A DNA stretch of 64,000 bases, from positions 97,007-161,006 of the forward strand of contig CAYQQU010000004.1 of assembly GCA_964419545.1 (NCBI GenBank), written 5' to 3'. Source of the DNA: CAYQQU01 sp964419545. Its GTDB lineage: Bacteria > Bacteroidota > Bacteroidia > Chitinophagales > Saprospiraceae. The notes under the pieces were generated by a model. That model worked only from the letters and a program-made list of their open reading frames with translations, did no database searches and was not told the DNA's origin. The position numbers were made by a program, and so were the translations under genes. This document shows, piece by piece, positions 49,901 through 59,530 of this stretch (its first letter is position 1; each line of letters opens with the position of its first letter).

Positions 49901-52900
49901 CGCCGGTCAGGACGGCGTGGTCGGCTGTACGGGCACGGTCACGCTGGACGGCACCGGGTCCTTCGGCCAGGGAATGCTCAGCTTCGAATGGTTCGACGAG
50001 AACAATTCTTTATTAGAAGCTAATTCAACTTTTGAGACCGACCAGGTCGGGACCTATTACCTGGAAGTAACTGACGCTACGGGTTGTTCAGACCGGGATA
50101 CTGTACAGATCACCCAAAATGCCGATGTGCCCCTTATCGATATCAGCATTGTTCAGCCAGACACGCAGATCACTTGTGTAAATGACACCGTCCGGCTGGA
50201 AGCTATGGTAACCAATGCCCAAAACTTCAGTATCAACTGGGCAGTGAGTGATGGTGGCCAGATCGCACTCAATACGCTGAATTCCCTGACGCCGAGTGTC
50301 ATTGCCGCCGGGTCTTTTGAACTCACCATTACCAATAACGACAACGGATGTACCGCCACGGCCGGCATTGCGGTATCGGAAAATACTACGCCGCCCTCTG
50401 CCGACGCCGGCGACGAAGCCGAGCTGACCTGCGATTCGGCGGTGGTCACGCTCGGCGGCTCCGGCACCTCTCAGGGAGATAATTTCATTTATTCCTGGGC
50501 GCTGAACTCCGTTCCGGTTCCCGGCGCTAACGCCGACACCCTCGATGCCGTCGAGCCCGGCGTCTACCTGCTGGCCGTACAAAATGAAAATAACGGCTGT
50601 ATCGCCCTCGATGAAGTGGAAGTGACGGCGGATACTACGCTGCCGACCGTCACCATCGCGCCGCCCGACACGCTGACCTGCGCCCAGGCTTCGGTAGCGC
50701 TGGCCGCAACGGTCGAACCCGGCGGGCAGTACGACTATGCCTGGGTTTATCTCGACGGCTTCAACGGACTGATCTCGGACGATACGACTACCGCCTCCGT
50801 CCTCGCGGGGGAGCCGGGCCTCTTTGAGGTGACCGCCACCAACCAGCAGACCGGCTGTTCCGGCATTGCCACGGTTTCCGTGCTGGCCGACACCCTGCGG
50901 CCGGCCGTCGACGCCGGCCCCGATCTGCAACTCGGTTGTGAGGATGATTTCGTCACCTTGCAGGGACAGATCCCCGGCAGTAACTTCATCTTCGGATGGT
51001 CGGTCCTCGGCACCGACGGCGCCCTGCAGCCCGGCACCCAGAACCAGCTCGATGCGCAGGTGATCTCCCCGGGCGCCTTCATCCTCGCCGCCACCGACAC
51101 CCTTAACGGCTGCGTCGGCCGGGATACGGTGCTGGTGAACGGTACGGGCCTGCCCCTGACCAATGCCGGACCGAATCAATTTTTAGATTGCAATACTACG
51201 GAAGTGACGCTGGACGGCTCCGGTTCCGCCGCCGGCCCCGATATCGTTTACACCTGGCTGACTCCCGACAGCACCGTCATTTCCAATAACGTCACCGCTA
51301 CCCCCATTACCGAGCCCGGCACCTACCGCCTGGTCGTCAATAATACAGCTACGGGATGTGAAGATTTCGATCTGGTGCAGGTCGCCATCGATACCTTCCC
51401 GCCCGCCATCACTTTCGAACCGGTCGATACGCTGACCTGTGCGGAAGAACAGGTAACGCTCACGGCCTTGCCCGACGACGAAGAAGACGCCGTCAATTAT
51501 ACCTACAGCTGGACGCCGCTCGGCTCGGGAGCGATCGCCCAGGGGGCGAATACGCCTATCGCCGTGGTCACTCAGCCCGATACTTACCAGCTCACAGTGA
51601 CGGATACGCTTTCCGGTTGCAGCCAGGCTTTTGACCTCAGCGTGGCTTCGCAGATCATTATTCCGGAAGCCGAGGCCAATCCGCCCACCGCCGTGATCAA
51701 TTGCGATCAGGATTTCGTGGTCTTCGACGCTTCCGCCTCCTCCGGCGCCAACGACCTGGTCTATTTCTGGCAGCGCGCCGACGGCGCCTTTACCGGCACT
51801 GAAGTACAATACCAGGCGCAGGAACCCGGGATTTACATCCTGACGGTGCGCGACCTGGTGCTGGGGTGCACCGCTACCGATACGGTTGAAGTGACATTGG
51901 CCGACGATTTCCCGATCGTCGACGCCGGTCCCGACCTGACGCTCACCTGTGACGAAACGCAGGCCGTGATCAACGCAACGGTAGGCGGGGTCGACCCGTT
52001 CGAATTCGAATGGACGATTCTTTCCGGCAGCCAGTTCGTGCCGGGAACGCAAGGTCTCCTGACCCCTTCCGTGGCAGGACCGGGCGTTTATCGCCTGACC
52101 GTGGTCAACCCGGCCAACAACTGCGAAGTGATCGATACGGTTACCGTTACGGAGAACGTCACCGATCCGATCGCCGAAGCAGGAGGCAACTTTACGCTCG
52201 ATTGCATCGACGACAGTTTCACCCTCAACGGAGCCGGTTCTTCCACTTTCGAAAACCTGATATACAATTGGTATCTCGGGCCGCCCTCCGGAGGCAACCT
52301 CATCGCCGGCACCCTGCAACATACGGTCAGTACACCCGGAACCTACTACCTGGAAGTGTTGGATACGTCCAACGGTTGTTTTGCGATCGACTCGGCCATT
52401 GTCAACGAACTGATCGTCGAGATCGAACTGGCTCCGCCCGCCGAAACGCCGGCCATCACCTGCGCCGACAGCAGCCAGGCCTGGGTGACAGTGAACGTGA
52501 CGCCCGAAGGTGAAGGCTTCGACTACGAATGGAGCACCGCCGACGGCGATCCCGATTTCGAAGGGCAGGGCAATGATTCCATCCGCGTTACCCTGGCGGG
52601 TACTTATACGGTGACCGTTACCGATCCGTTCTCCGGCTGTTTTGAGACGCTGGACCTGACCGTTGAAGACAACACCAACGAGATCCTCGCGGCTACAGCC
52701 GCCGATACGGCCTTCCTGACCTGTATCTCAACCGAAGTAACCTTGAATTCGGAGGGTTCTTCTGCCGGTCCGGATATCCTGTATCAATGGGCTTTCATCG
52801 GGGCCGGAGGCGACACCACGCTCATCGAACCCGACAACCCCAGTGTACAGGTGGGGATGACCGGCGAATACCTGCTCACGGTGATCGATACGCTGACGGA

Positions 52901-54260
52901 ATGTGACGCGACTGCTTCCGTTACGGTGCTGGAAGATACTACGCCGCCGGTAGCGCTCGTTGCGGCGGCCGATCTCATCACCTGCGACAATCCCGTGGTA
53001 TCCGTCGACGCCACCGGCTCGGAGGGCAACAACCTGACGTTCGACTGGAGCGCGGGGTTGAATCCGACCGATCCTGGTTTTGCAGAAGTGTCGGCCGGAG
53101 GGACCTATAGCGTTACGGTGACCAACGGCGACAACGGCTGTATCGATTCGACCGAATTTGAGGTCGTCGCCGACACCCTGGCGCCAATAGCCGACGCCGG
53201 CGCGCCGGTCGACCTGACCTGTCCGGGCGATCAGGGGTCGCTCGACGGCTCGGGCTCTACCCAGGGCGTCGATATTACGTATGCCTGGACCGCCTCGGCC
53301 GGCGGCGTGATCGTAGCCGGCGCTTCGACCCTGACGCCTACCGTCAACGCAGCCGGTGACTACCAGCTGGTGGTGACCGATACGACCAACGGCTGTACGG
53401 CTACCGACCAGGTGACCGTGGCGACCCTGGAAGAGCTGCCCGATGCAGCGGCCGGAGAAGACGTCGACAATTGCGGTGATGAAATTACGCTGATGGCCAA
53501 CCTGCCGGACGGCCTGACCGGGATGTGGGAAAACCTGAGCAGCGGAACCTTGCTTTCCCCCACCGAAGGGACTACGCTGGTGCGCAATATGCCGGGCGGA
53601 GAAAACGTGTTTGTCTGGACGCTTTCTTCCGAAAACTGCCCCGACTACAGCTCCGACACCATCCGCGTGTTCGCACAGCCCGCACCGGACCTGAACGACG
53701 ACGATTTCTTTCTGGAATCGGGTGAGCAGGAACTGACTATCGATCCGTTGGGGAACGACCTGCTGGGGAATATTCCGGAATTTGAATTTACCATCGTGTC
53801 GGAGCCCAGCATCGGCTCCATCGAAGATATTTCTGCCGATAACGTGCTGTCGTATTTCGTGCGCGAAGGGTTCTTCGGCACCGACATCATCGTCTACGAA
53901 GTCTGCAATCTGGTCTGCCCGGACCTCTGCGAGCGGGCCACCATTACCATCGAGATCGAACAGGGGGATATCACCGACGTATTTACGCCCAGCGGGATTA
54001 CCCCGAACAATGACGGCATGAACGATACCTTCTTCTTCGACCTGCTGGCCAACGCCAATGAAGAAGACTTCCCGGACAATGAAATGCTGATCTTCAACCG
54101 ATGGGGGGATATCGTTTACCAGGCCAAACCCTACAATAACGACTGGAACGGATTGAACGACGAAGGCCAGGAGCTGCCGCAGGGGACCTACTACTACATC
54201 CTGCGCCTCAACATCGCCGAAGGCATTATTCTCAAGGGTGACGTGACCATCGTCCGGTAG
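46950..54260 (+). CDS. Giant T9SS type-B cargo protein with five N-terminal cohesin-like domains
   Basis: The 2436-residue secreted protein starts at MKKFLAFFFFAMSLCTSAWA; an ATG 13 codons earlier is also possible. After the signal come five cohesin-like domains of about 140-150 residues (roughly 24-730). Each has a VSVGDFTDIVSMDFTIQWDP-type first strand pair and a G-L-SW core, ending with DGTVIFRICFTALG-type strands. One SprB-like repeat and about sixteen Ig/PKD-like repeats of 80-86 residues follow (for example PSADAGDEAELTCDSAVVTL). Then come a Cadherin-like unit (EQELTIDPLGNDLLGN) and a type-B sorting domain (FTPSGITPNNDGMNDTF, IFNRWGDIVYQ, GTYYYILRL). Cohesins normally bind dockerins; no dockerin was recognised here. 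Probably transcribed together with the PorP/SprF gene. Confidence 0.9.
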   Translation: MKKFLAFFFFAMSLCTSAWAQPTITFSDAAPCTDESFCVDVSVGDFTDIVSMDFTIQWDPEIMQFDAVQDFNLTELDLGDFDLTMTADGLLGLSWSVDDCGGMAMGETILQDGTVIFRICFTALGAYGATSEISVLDDPAPVVTRENTGCANIGLIDAPGLVSTCVRPFRLFASQETGTSGSLVCVDFSVSGFDDLTSMQFSAEYDLAVLEFSNIVNPGNLPGLGGNIGTPPDLAPGSISVAWTYVNPSDPDGISLPDSTIIFQACFNIIGDCETSSPVSFTDQPTDIEVTNTVVSGFLIDVFTFDGQVTANDCDPTGIQVNADCGPEVELGDSFCVEVTAGDNFQNVTDLSYLMEWNPFILEYTGIQNFFTGLDAGDFNTNNVENGLLQLNFESEPLPPANLNDGDVLYEVCFDVVGLGGNSPFNFVTNGAVGRSNNGPNIGINPADCQVQITQPEGVAINIGSADVEFAQEVCIDVTVANFVLVDSLRFTVAWDPNVLQFENFDNIDWPGLSQLQDIFVNADAGFFTVEWNDGTMLTLDDDHVLFQTCFTAIGDPSDCSLIEVVDIPVNAESTSEGVTLPVAGAAGEICTLFPEGFYLDIGSTSGLWQDTACLTFTVADFDDIEAAQFSIGWNINQLGCPEIVDPAVVPGINFGVGSCAVGVITVQWLNVGGNTLPDSTVLFELCFPLVGPPDGCYNVQINDTPLPAVEIFGGDSGSLISDVGQVCIENRLIVVDTIIQPASCPDAADGSIRLVVEGGNQPIGYSWQTMPMQFDTIARNLRPGPIAVTIYDFSSPALILVDTFEIPVLPGAPEVMLPDTLTFECGGPLTQITGTGSTGAEYSYEWRGLTGGLPSPDNLLITTVNQPGLYELRVTNDDSGCSVRDTIQVLPAEFPAAEAGDNTELNCNVTSLMLDGTGSEQGPNISYDWTPLGGGAIDDGADSLNPTVSTPGVYQLEVTNDDTNCSSTDTVVVADNAVAPTAFAGQDGVVGCTGTVTLDGTGSFGQGMLSFEWFDENNSLLEANSTFETDQVGTYYLEVTDATGCSDRDTVQITQNADVPLIDISIVQPDTQITCVNDTVRLEAMVTNAQNFSINWAVSDGGQIALNTLNSLTPSVIAAGSFELTITNNDNGCTATAGIAVSENTTPPSADAGDEAELTCDSAVVTLGGSGTSQGDNFIYSWALNSVPVPGANADTLDAVEPGVYLLAVQNENNGCIALDEVEVTADTTLPTVTIAPPDTLTCAQASVALAATVEPGGQYDYAWVYLDGFNGLISDDTTTASVLAGEPGLFEVTATNQQTGCSGIATVSVLADTLRPAVDAGPDLQLGCEDDFVTLQGQIPGSNFIFGWSVLGTDGALQPGTQNQLDAQVISPGAFILAATDTLNGCVGRDTVLVNGTGLPLTNAGPNQFLDCNTTEVTLDGSGSAAGPDIVYTWLTPDSTVISNNVTATPITEPGTYRLVVNNTATGCEDFDLVQVAIDTFPPAITFEPVDTLTCAEEQVTLTALPDDEEDAVNYTYSWTPLGSGAIAQGANTPIAVVTQPDTYQLTVTDTLSGCSQAFDLSVASQIIIPEAEANPPTAVINCDQDFVVFDASASSGANDLVYFWQRADGAFTGTEVQYQAQEPGIYILTVRDLVLGCTATDTVEVTLADDFPIVDAGPDLTLTCDETQAVINATVGGVDPFEFEWTILSGSQFVPGTQGLLTPSVAGPGVYRLTVVNPANNCEVIDTVTVTENVTDPIAEAGGNFTLDCIDDSFTLNGAGSSTFENLIYNWYLGPPSGGNLIAGTLQHTVSTPGTYYLEVLDTSNGCFAIDSAIVNELIVEIELAPPAETPAITCADSSQAWVTVNVTPEGEGFDYEWSTADGDPDFEGQGNDSIRVTLAGTYTVTVTDPFSGCFETLDLTVEDNTNEILAATAADTAFLTCISTEVTLNSEGSSAGPDILYQWAFIGAGGDTTLIEPDNPSVQVGMTGEYLLTVIDTLTECDATASVTVLEDTTPPVALVAAADLITCDNPVVSVDATGSEGNNLTFDWSAGLNPTDPGFAEVSAGGTYSVTVTNGDNGCIDSTEFEVVADTLAPIADAGAPVDLTCPGDQGSLDGSGSTQGVDITYAWTASAGGVIVAGASTLTPTVNAAGDYQLVVTDTTNGCTATDQVTVATLEELPDAAAGEDVDNCGDEITLMANLPDGLTGMWENLSSGTLLSPTEGTTLVRNMPGGENVFVWTLSSENCPDYSSDTIRVFAQPAPDLNDDDFFLESGEQELTIDPLGNDLLGNIPEFEFTIVSEPSIGSIEDISADNVLSYFVREGFFGTDIIVYEVCNLVCPDLCERATITIEIEQGDITDVFTPSGITPNNDGMNDTFFFDLLANANEEDFPDNEMLIFNRWGDIVYQAKPYNNDWNGLNDEGQELPQGTYYYILRLNIAEGIILKGDVTIVR

Positions 54261-54287
54261 TTTTTCTTCCGGGCTTCCCGTCGTCCG

Positions 54288-54329
54288 GCCGCGCCCTTTT
54301 CATCGTAAAGGGCGCGGCTTCGTTTTTTT
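54288..54329 (+). terminator. Strong intrinsic terminator after the cohesin-like giant gene
   Basis: GCCGCGCCCTTT and AAAGGGCGCGGC form a perfect 12-bp stem with a seven-base loop, followed by TTCG and seven Ts. Confidence 0.92.
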
Positions 54330-54352
54330 CTGCCGGATTGGTAAAATTATTT

Positions 54353-54360
54353 TAGTTTTG
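54353..54360 (+). promoter_or_regulatory. Bacteroidota -7 promoter element with a 246-base leader (TAGTTTTG)
   Basis: TAGTTTTG matches TAnnTTTG just after the terminator. The next ATG is 246 bases away, so the SprB-repeat gene would have a long untranslated leader. The rest of this gap (54361-54606) shows no gene or strong hairpin. Confidence 0.45.
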
Positions 54361-54606
54361 TAAACGTTTTTCCAACGGTATAGCAACTTTCAATTTAGTT
54401 TTCTCTCCTTCGATGGCGCCCGTTCAGGTCAATCCATATTGCTGAACACACGTTGTGGGTTTAGTAATTGACCCGCAAACTAGTTTTGGCTCAAAGACCA
54501 AATCCGCAATGGGTTCGCTTTTTCCAAAAATGTCGGCGGCCTTTCTCACCCGGGAACCCCGTTCCCGTCTTGGTACACAAGGTTTGAAAGACCGGATAAC
54601 CGCGCG

Positions 54607-57600
54607 ATGAAAACCATACTTATGAAGCGTTTTACTATCTACACTTTCTTATTTATGCTGCTGGGCGCCCTTCCCGCCCTGCAGGCTCAGGTTACGGTGA
54701 GCGTAACCATCAATGACGGCGAAGCGAATACGACCTGCAGCGACCTTCTGTCGGCGCCGGACCCCATCTGGCGGGTCGACATCGAGCAGGAAGGATGGCA
54801 AACTTATCCCGCTACCGCGATCTGTTATCAAAATCCGCCTTTCGAGCAATATACGGCGACCTACAACTGCGTGGCCGATATTCCGGCGGAGGTGGAAGTG
54901 TGTTTCGAGGTATCGGAGAACGACGGTACGCTGTTCGAGATCGGCGTGGGTTGCGCCCTCAACCCCGAATGTGTGGAAAGCATCTGCGAGAATTTCATCA
55001 TCCCCGCTGCGGGAACGACAGCCGATTACAACCTGGCCCTGCCCGTCGGCCTCAGCTCGGGCGGCTTCGTCGATTTTACGGTGGCGGTCAGCGAGACCTT
55101 CGACAGCGTCAACGACCTGCCCTGCGATGCGATCGATTTCGGCGCCATTCCGCTGAACGATTCGGTCGGGACCATTACCCAAAGTATCTACGGCAACACC
55201 TGCGCCACCAATATCAACGAGCCCAACCCCCTGGATATCGGCCAATTCAGCAATAATTACGGGGTGTGGTTCACATTTACCACCGACGATGCCTCGCAGG
55301 CCATCATCATCGAAGGAGTGAGCGATCCGGAGAATACGGGCGACTCCATTGACTTGCAGATCGCGCTATACCAATCCGACGACGGAACCTGCAACGGCAA
55401 TTTCATATACCTGCAGCAGGCGGGGCCGCCCAATTCGCTGGACGGCACGATTCGATTTTACTGCCCCGAGCCGAATACACAGTACTACGTACTGGTAGAC
55501 GGTGATTTTCTGACCCCCACGACGCCTCAGGGCCTCTTCGGGCTGCGCATTTCCAGCGAATCGGGCGTTGAGGGCGGCGACGAACGCTGTGATGCGGAAG
55601 ACCTCGGCGCCGTGCCGGAGGGCGGATCGGTGAGTACGGCCGCGGTGCAATCGAATTTTTGCGCTACGGCATTCAACGATCCGTTCTCGCCCAATTTTCC
55701 GCTGCAAAATTCGGTTTGGTACCGTTTCGAAGCGCCGCCTTCCGGTCATGTGACCATCAACGGCGAAGTGCTCGGCTCGCTGAACTTCCGGATGCAGATC
55801 GGCGTCTACCGGTCGTTCAACGGCAGCTGCACCGGCTTTTTCTCCCACTTCGCCAGCCAGTATACCGAGGAAGACCTGGGCGAGGTATTTGAGGTCAGCT
55901 GTCTGTTTCCGGGCGAACCCTACTGGCTGGTCGTCGACGGCGCCGGTGAGCAGAACCGCGGCTTGTTCACCCTGGAGATCAGCGACGCCGGAGATATTAC
56001 GCCCGTCACTCAGATCGACACCACCATCTGCGCCGGAGAGAGCTACCAGGCCGGCAATTCGACCTATACGGTTTCGGGGCTTTATCAGGACACCATCCAG
56101 CTCTTCGCCGGCTGCGACAGCATCGTCATTTCCGACGTCAATGTACTGCCGCCGGTGGAAGTGACCATCGATACCCTGAGCCCCGCTATCGGAGAAGGAG
56201 CGCCCAACGGGATTGCCGCGGTATACGCAACGGGCGGCGCCGGCAATTACACCTACCTCTGGTGCACCGGAGAGACGGGGACGGAAGCAGAGAATCTGCC
56301 CGGCGGGTCCGACTGCTGTGTCACGGTGACCGATGATTTCGGCTGCGAAGCCATTGAATGTTTCACCGTCGACTTTGTCAATCCGGTGGCGCCTGTCTTC
56401 ACAACGGATACCGTACCCTGTTTCGGGGAGGCCGGCGGTGCGATCAACCTGTCGGTAGAAGAAGGGCGTGCGCCTTATCAGTACAGCTGGCAAAACGCGG
56501 ACAACAGCCTGAACGGCGCCGGCACGATCGCCATGGCCGGGGACGTAGCCGTCATCGATGGTCTGCCGGCCGGAACGTATACCGTGACGGTGGCCGATGC
56601 TTATACCGAGGCTGCCTTTACCGTGGAGATATTCCAGCCCGAACCCCTGGAAGTGACCCTCGTCGCGTTGCAGGACGCCAGCTGTTTCGGGTTTTGCGAC
56701 GGCGCCCTGGAGGTAGCCGCCGCCGGTGGGGTAGGAGGATACACCTACGAATGGACGGGCGGCCTGGCGCCGCAGGCTGTTGTTGACAACATCTGCGCCG
56801 GCGATTATACGGTGACCGTGCGCGACGCGAACGACTGTTCGGCTACGCTGCCGGTGGCAGTCAAGGAGCCCGTGGAATTCATCGTGACGCCCGCCGTGGA
56901 GCAGCCGGTGTCCTGCCTGGGCGGCGCCGACGGCCGGGTGAGCGTAACGACGAACGGCGCGCCCGTCGCCTACCTCTGGGATACGGGCGATACGACCCCG
57001 GAAGTAGACAGCCTTCCGGCCGGCTTTTACGAAGTGACCGTCACTAATGACGACGGCTGCGAGGGGACGGCTACGGTGCAGGTGACGCAGCCGACCGAAG
57101 CGGTGACGGCGGCGATCGCAGAAGTGAGCGCCATCAGCTGCGCCGATGCGGCGGACGGGCAGCTGGAAGCCTTGCCGATGGGGCCGGGAGCGAATTTTAC
57201 CTACCAGTGGAGCAACGGGAGCCAGGAAGCGCTTGCCGGCGCGTTGGGCCCGGGGAATTACACCGTGACCGTCACCAACGAAAATGGTTGTTCGGCGGAA
57301 GCGGCCTATGACCTGACGGCGCCGCCCGTGCTGAACGCCGGGTGGCGCGCCGAAGACCTCACCTGCCTGAACGAAGTCAACGGCGGCAGCATCGCGCTGG
57401 ATACCGTCTTTGGCGGGACCTCGCCTTACGAATTCTCACTCGACGGGGTGCTCTATTCCGGGCAATCGACTTTCGGGGGGCTTTTTGCAGGCAGTTACCG
57501 CGTGTGGGTGCGCGACGCCCGCGGCTGCGAGCTGGACACCGAGCTGAGCGTGGCCGGCCCGCCGGCGCTTTCCGTCAGCCTGGACGGCGATACCACCATC

Positions 57601-58104
57601 CACCTCGGCGACACCTTCGAACTGATCGCCCAGGCCAATAGCGATAATGTCACTTATCAGTGGACCTCCTCGCTCGGCGATTCGCTGGCCCCCGACGGCC
57701 GCCTGCTGATGCACCAGCCGCTGGCTACGGCGGTTTACCGGGTCAGTATCTTGGATACCGTAACCTTCTGCACCGCCACCGACTTCATTTCGGTTAACGT
57801 GGTGACCGACCGCCGGGTGTTTATCCCCAATGCCTTTTCGCCCAACGGCGACGGCTTCAACGATACCTTCACCATCTTCGGCGGTGAGGACGTGGTGCAG
57901 GTAGTCCAATTTCGCATCTTCAGCCGCAACGGGGCGCTGGTGTTTGAAGAAGGGGGCTTTATTCCCAACGATACGCAGGTGGCCTGGGACGGCAAGCTAC
58001 GCGGGCAGGACCTCAATTCCGGGGTGTATGTCTATTACGCGGAGCTGGAGTTCCTGGATGGAAAAACGGAGGTGTTTAGCGGGGAAGTGGTGCTGTTGCG
58101 GTAG
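54607..58104 (+). CDS. T9SS type-B cargo protein with PPC-like domains and SprB-like repeats
   Basis: The 1165-residue secreted protein has a signal peptide (RFTIYTFLFMLLGALPALQA); ATGs at 54607 and 54622 are both possible. A first Cys-containing domain (about 28-150) leads into two PPC-like domains (about 165-310 and 325-480, with GVWFTFTTDDAS and NSVWYRFEAPPSGHVTI), then a CAGESYQAG...SGLYQDTIQ unit. Six SprB-like repeats follow, each with SCFG/SCLG-type cysteine and YTYEWTGG or YLWDTGD cores (for example CFGFCDGALEVAAAGGVGGY). The end is a type-B sorting domain (IPNAFSPNGDGFNDTF, FSRNGALVFEEGG, GVYVYYAEL). Likely a gliding or adhesion surface protein. Confidence 0.92.
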   Translation: MKTILMKRFTIYTFLFMLLGALPALQAQVTVSVTINDGEANTTCSDLLSAPDPIWRVDIEQEGWQTYPATAICYQNPPFEQYTATYNCVADIPAEVEVCFEVSENDGTLFEIGVGCALNPECVESICENFIIPAAGTTADYNLALPVGLSSGGFVDFTVAVSETFDSVNDLPCDAIDFGAIPLNDSVGTITQSIYGNTCATNINEPNPLDIGQFSNNYGVWFTFTTDDASQAIIIEGVSDPENTGDSIDLQIALYQSDDGTCNGNFIYLQQAGPPNSLDGTIRFYCPEPNTQYYVLVDGDFLTPTTPQGLFGLRISSESGVEGGDERCDAEDLGAVPEGGSVSTAAVQSNFCATAFNDPFSPNFPLQNSVWYRFEAPPSGHVTINGEVLGSLNFRMQIGVYRSFNGSCTGFFSHFASQYTEEDLGEVFEVSCLFPGEPYWLVVDGAGEQNRGLFTLEISDAGDITPVTQIDTTICAGESYQAGNSTYTVSGLYQDTIQLFAGCDSIVISDVNVLPPVEVTIDTLSPAIGEGAPNGIAAVYATGGAGNYTYLWCTGETGTEAENLPGGSDCCVTVTDDFGCEAIECFTVDFVNPVAPVFTTDTVPCFGEAGGAINLSVEEGRAPYQYSWQNADNSLNGAGTIAMAGDVAVIDGLPAGTYTVTVADAYTEAAFTVEIFQPEPLEVTLVALQDASCFGFCDGALEVAAAGGVGGYTYEWTGGLAPQAVVDNICAGDYTVTVRDANDCSATLPVAVKEPVEFIVTPAVEQPVSCLGGADGRVSVTTNGAPVAYLWDTGDTTPEVDSLPAGFYEVTVTNDDGCEGTATVQVTQPTEAVTAAIAEVSAISCADAADGQLEALPMGPGANFTYQWSNGSQEALAGALGPGNYTVTVTNENGCSAEAAYDLTAPPVLNAGWRAEDLTCLNEVNGGSIALDTVFGGTSPYEFSLDGVLYSGQSTFGGLFAGSYRVWVRDARGCELDTELSVAGPPALSVSLDGDTTIHLGDTFELIAQANSDNVTYQWTSSLGDSLAPDGRLLMHQPLATAVYRVSILDTVTFCTATDFISVNVVTDRRVFIPNAFSPNGDGFNDTFTIFGGEDVVQVVQFRIFSRNGALVFEEGGFIPNDTQVAWDGKLRGQDLNSGVYVYYAELEFLDGKTEVFSGEVVLLR

Positions 58105-58191
58105 GTGACTATGTGTGGAAAAGAGAGGAGGGAAACGGCAGAACTGTAGCATGGAATCCCGCCTCCCTGGGGAACCAATGAAAAATATGAG

Positions 58192-58223
58192 TTAAAGCCA
58201 CAACCATCAGGTTGTGGCTTTAA
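58192..58223. terminator. Bidirectional terminator between convergent genes
   Basis: TTAAAGCCACAACC, loop ATCA, GGTTGTGGCTTTAA is a perfect 14-bp inverted repeat. It carries A/T runs at both ends, so it can serve the SprB-repeat gene on the plus strand and the thiolase gene on the minus strand. Confidence 0.88.
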
Positions 58224-58239
58224 GGGGTAAATAAGACGG

Positions 58240-59412
58240 TCAGTTCAATCTTTCATAGATCCCGGCGATACCCTGGCCGCCGCCGACGCAGGCGGTGACC
58301 ATGCCGTAGCGCTGGTTGCGGCGTCGCATTTCGTTGAGCAGTTGGGTGGACAGTTTGGCGCCCGTGCAGCCCAGCGGGTGGCCGAGGGCGATGGCGCCGC
58401 CGTTGACGTTGACGATCTCCGGGTTGAGGCCGGCTTCCTGGATGACGGCCAGCGACTGGGCGCCGAAGGCTTCGTTGAGCTCGATCTGCTCGATGTCGCT
58501 GAGCTTCATGCCTGCCTGTTGCAGTGCTTTGGGGATGGCGGCCACCGGACCGATGCCCATGTATAGCGGCTCGACGCCGGCGACTGAGCAGGCGGCCAGG
58601 CGGGCGACCGGCTCCAGGTTGAGTTGTTTGACCATCTCTTCGCTGACGACCAGGGCGAAGGCCGCGCCGTCGGAGGTCTGGGAGGAATTGCCGGCGGTGA
58701 CCACGCCGTTTTGCGCGAATACCGGGCGCAATTTGCCGAGCACCTCCACGGTGGTGGAGCGGCGTACCCCCTCATCGGTATCCACGGTATGTTCGCTTTC
58801 GACGCGTTTGTTGTTTTTAACGAATACGTCTTTTACGGTCACCGGAACGATCTCGTCCTTGAATTTACCTTCGTCGATCGCGCGGGCGGCTTTGAGGTGG
58901 GAGTGGTAGGCGAATTCATCCGCCTGCTCACGGCTGATGCCGTACTTTTCGGCGACGGCTTCGGCGGTGAGGCCCATGCTGGCCAGGTAGTCGGGCGTGG
59001 TGCTCGCCACCTTGTAGCTGGGCGCCAGCTTGTAGCCCGTCATGGGGATCATGCTCATGCTCTCAACGCCGCCGGCCACGTAGATGTGGCCCATCCCGGC
59101 CCGGATCTTGGCCGTAGCGATGGAGATGGTCTCCAGACCGGAAGCGCAGTAGCGGTTGACGGTCATGCCCGGGGCGTCTTTACCGAGGGCGCGCATGGAG
59201 ATCTGGCGGCCGATCTGCAGGCCCTGTTCGCCTTCGGGATTGGCGCAGCCGACGATGACGTCGTCGACGAGCTTGCGATCTACCTGCGGCGCCTGCTCAA
59301 AGAGGTAGTTGATGACGTCGACGGCCAGGTCGTCGGAGCGGTAGTGGCGGAAGCCGCCTTTTTTTGCCTTTCCGACCGCCGAGCGGTATAGTTTTACGAT
59401 GTAAGCGTCCAT
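58240..59412 (-). CDS. fadA: Acetyl-CoA C-acyltransferase (3-ketoacyl-CoA thiolase)
   Basis: The 390-residue thiolase cleaves 3-ketoacyl-CoA to acetyl-CoA and a shortened acyl-CoA. The nucleophilic cysteine is in NRYCASGLETISIA (about residue 89). The CoA/oxyanion residues are in NEAFGAQSLAVIQEAG, catalytic His in GGAIALGHPLGCTGAK and the acid-base Cys in TACVGGGQGIAG. The active-site set is complete. Start MDAYIVKLYRSAVG is typical; the frame extends ten codons upstream without conservation. It lies about 120 bp downstream of the FadN-type gene on the same strand, which supplies the preceding two beta-oxidation steps. A biosynthetic acetoacetyl-CoA thiolase role is less likely in this context. 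Confidence 0.94.
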   Translation of the reverse strand: MDAYIVKLYRSAVGKAKKGGFRHYRSDDLAVDVINYLFEQAPQVDRKLVDDVIVGCANPEGEQGLQIGRQISMRALGKDAPGMTVNRYCASGLETISIATAKIRAGMGHIYVAGGVESMSMIPMTGYKLAPSYKVASTTPDYLASMGLTAEAVAEKYGISREQADEFAYHSHLKAARAIDEGKFKDEIVPVTVKDVFVKNNKRVESEHTVDTDEGVRRSTTVEVLGKLRPVFAQNGVVTAGNSSQTSDGAAFALVVSEEMVKQLNLEPVARLAACSVAGVEPLYMGIGPVAAIPKALQQAGMKLSDIEQIELNEAFGAQSLAVIQEAGLNPEIVNVNGGAIALGHPLGCTGAKLSTQLLNEMRRRNQRYGMVTACVGGGQGIAGIYERLN

Positions 59413-59530
59413 TGTATTTCTGTTTTTTCGGCGCCTGCACAAGCGCCGTGGGTTTTTAAGTTAACAACTTGAATGCCTTTACGGGTTTAAGAAAATTGAA
59501 GAAGCAATCGGGCTAAGCCCTTAGCAGCCA

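Noticed and set aside
59429..59448. Terminator between fadN and fadA (CGGCGC/GCGCCG)
   Set aside because: The stem is short and, in the direction of transcription, is followed by As instead of Ts; the pair is more likely co-transcribed.
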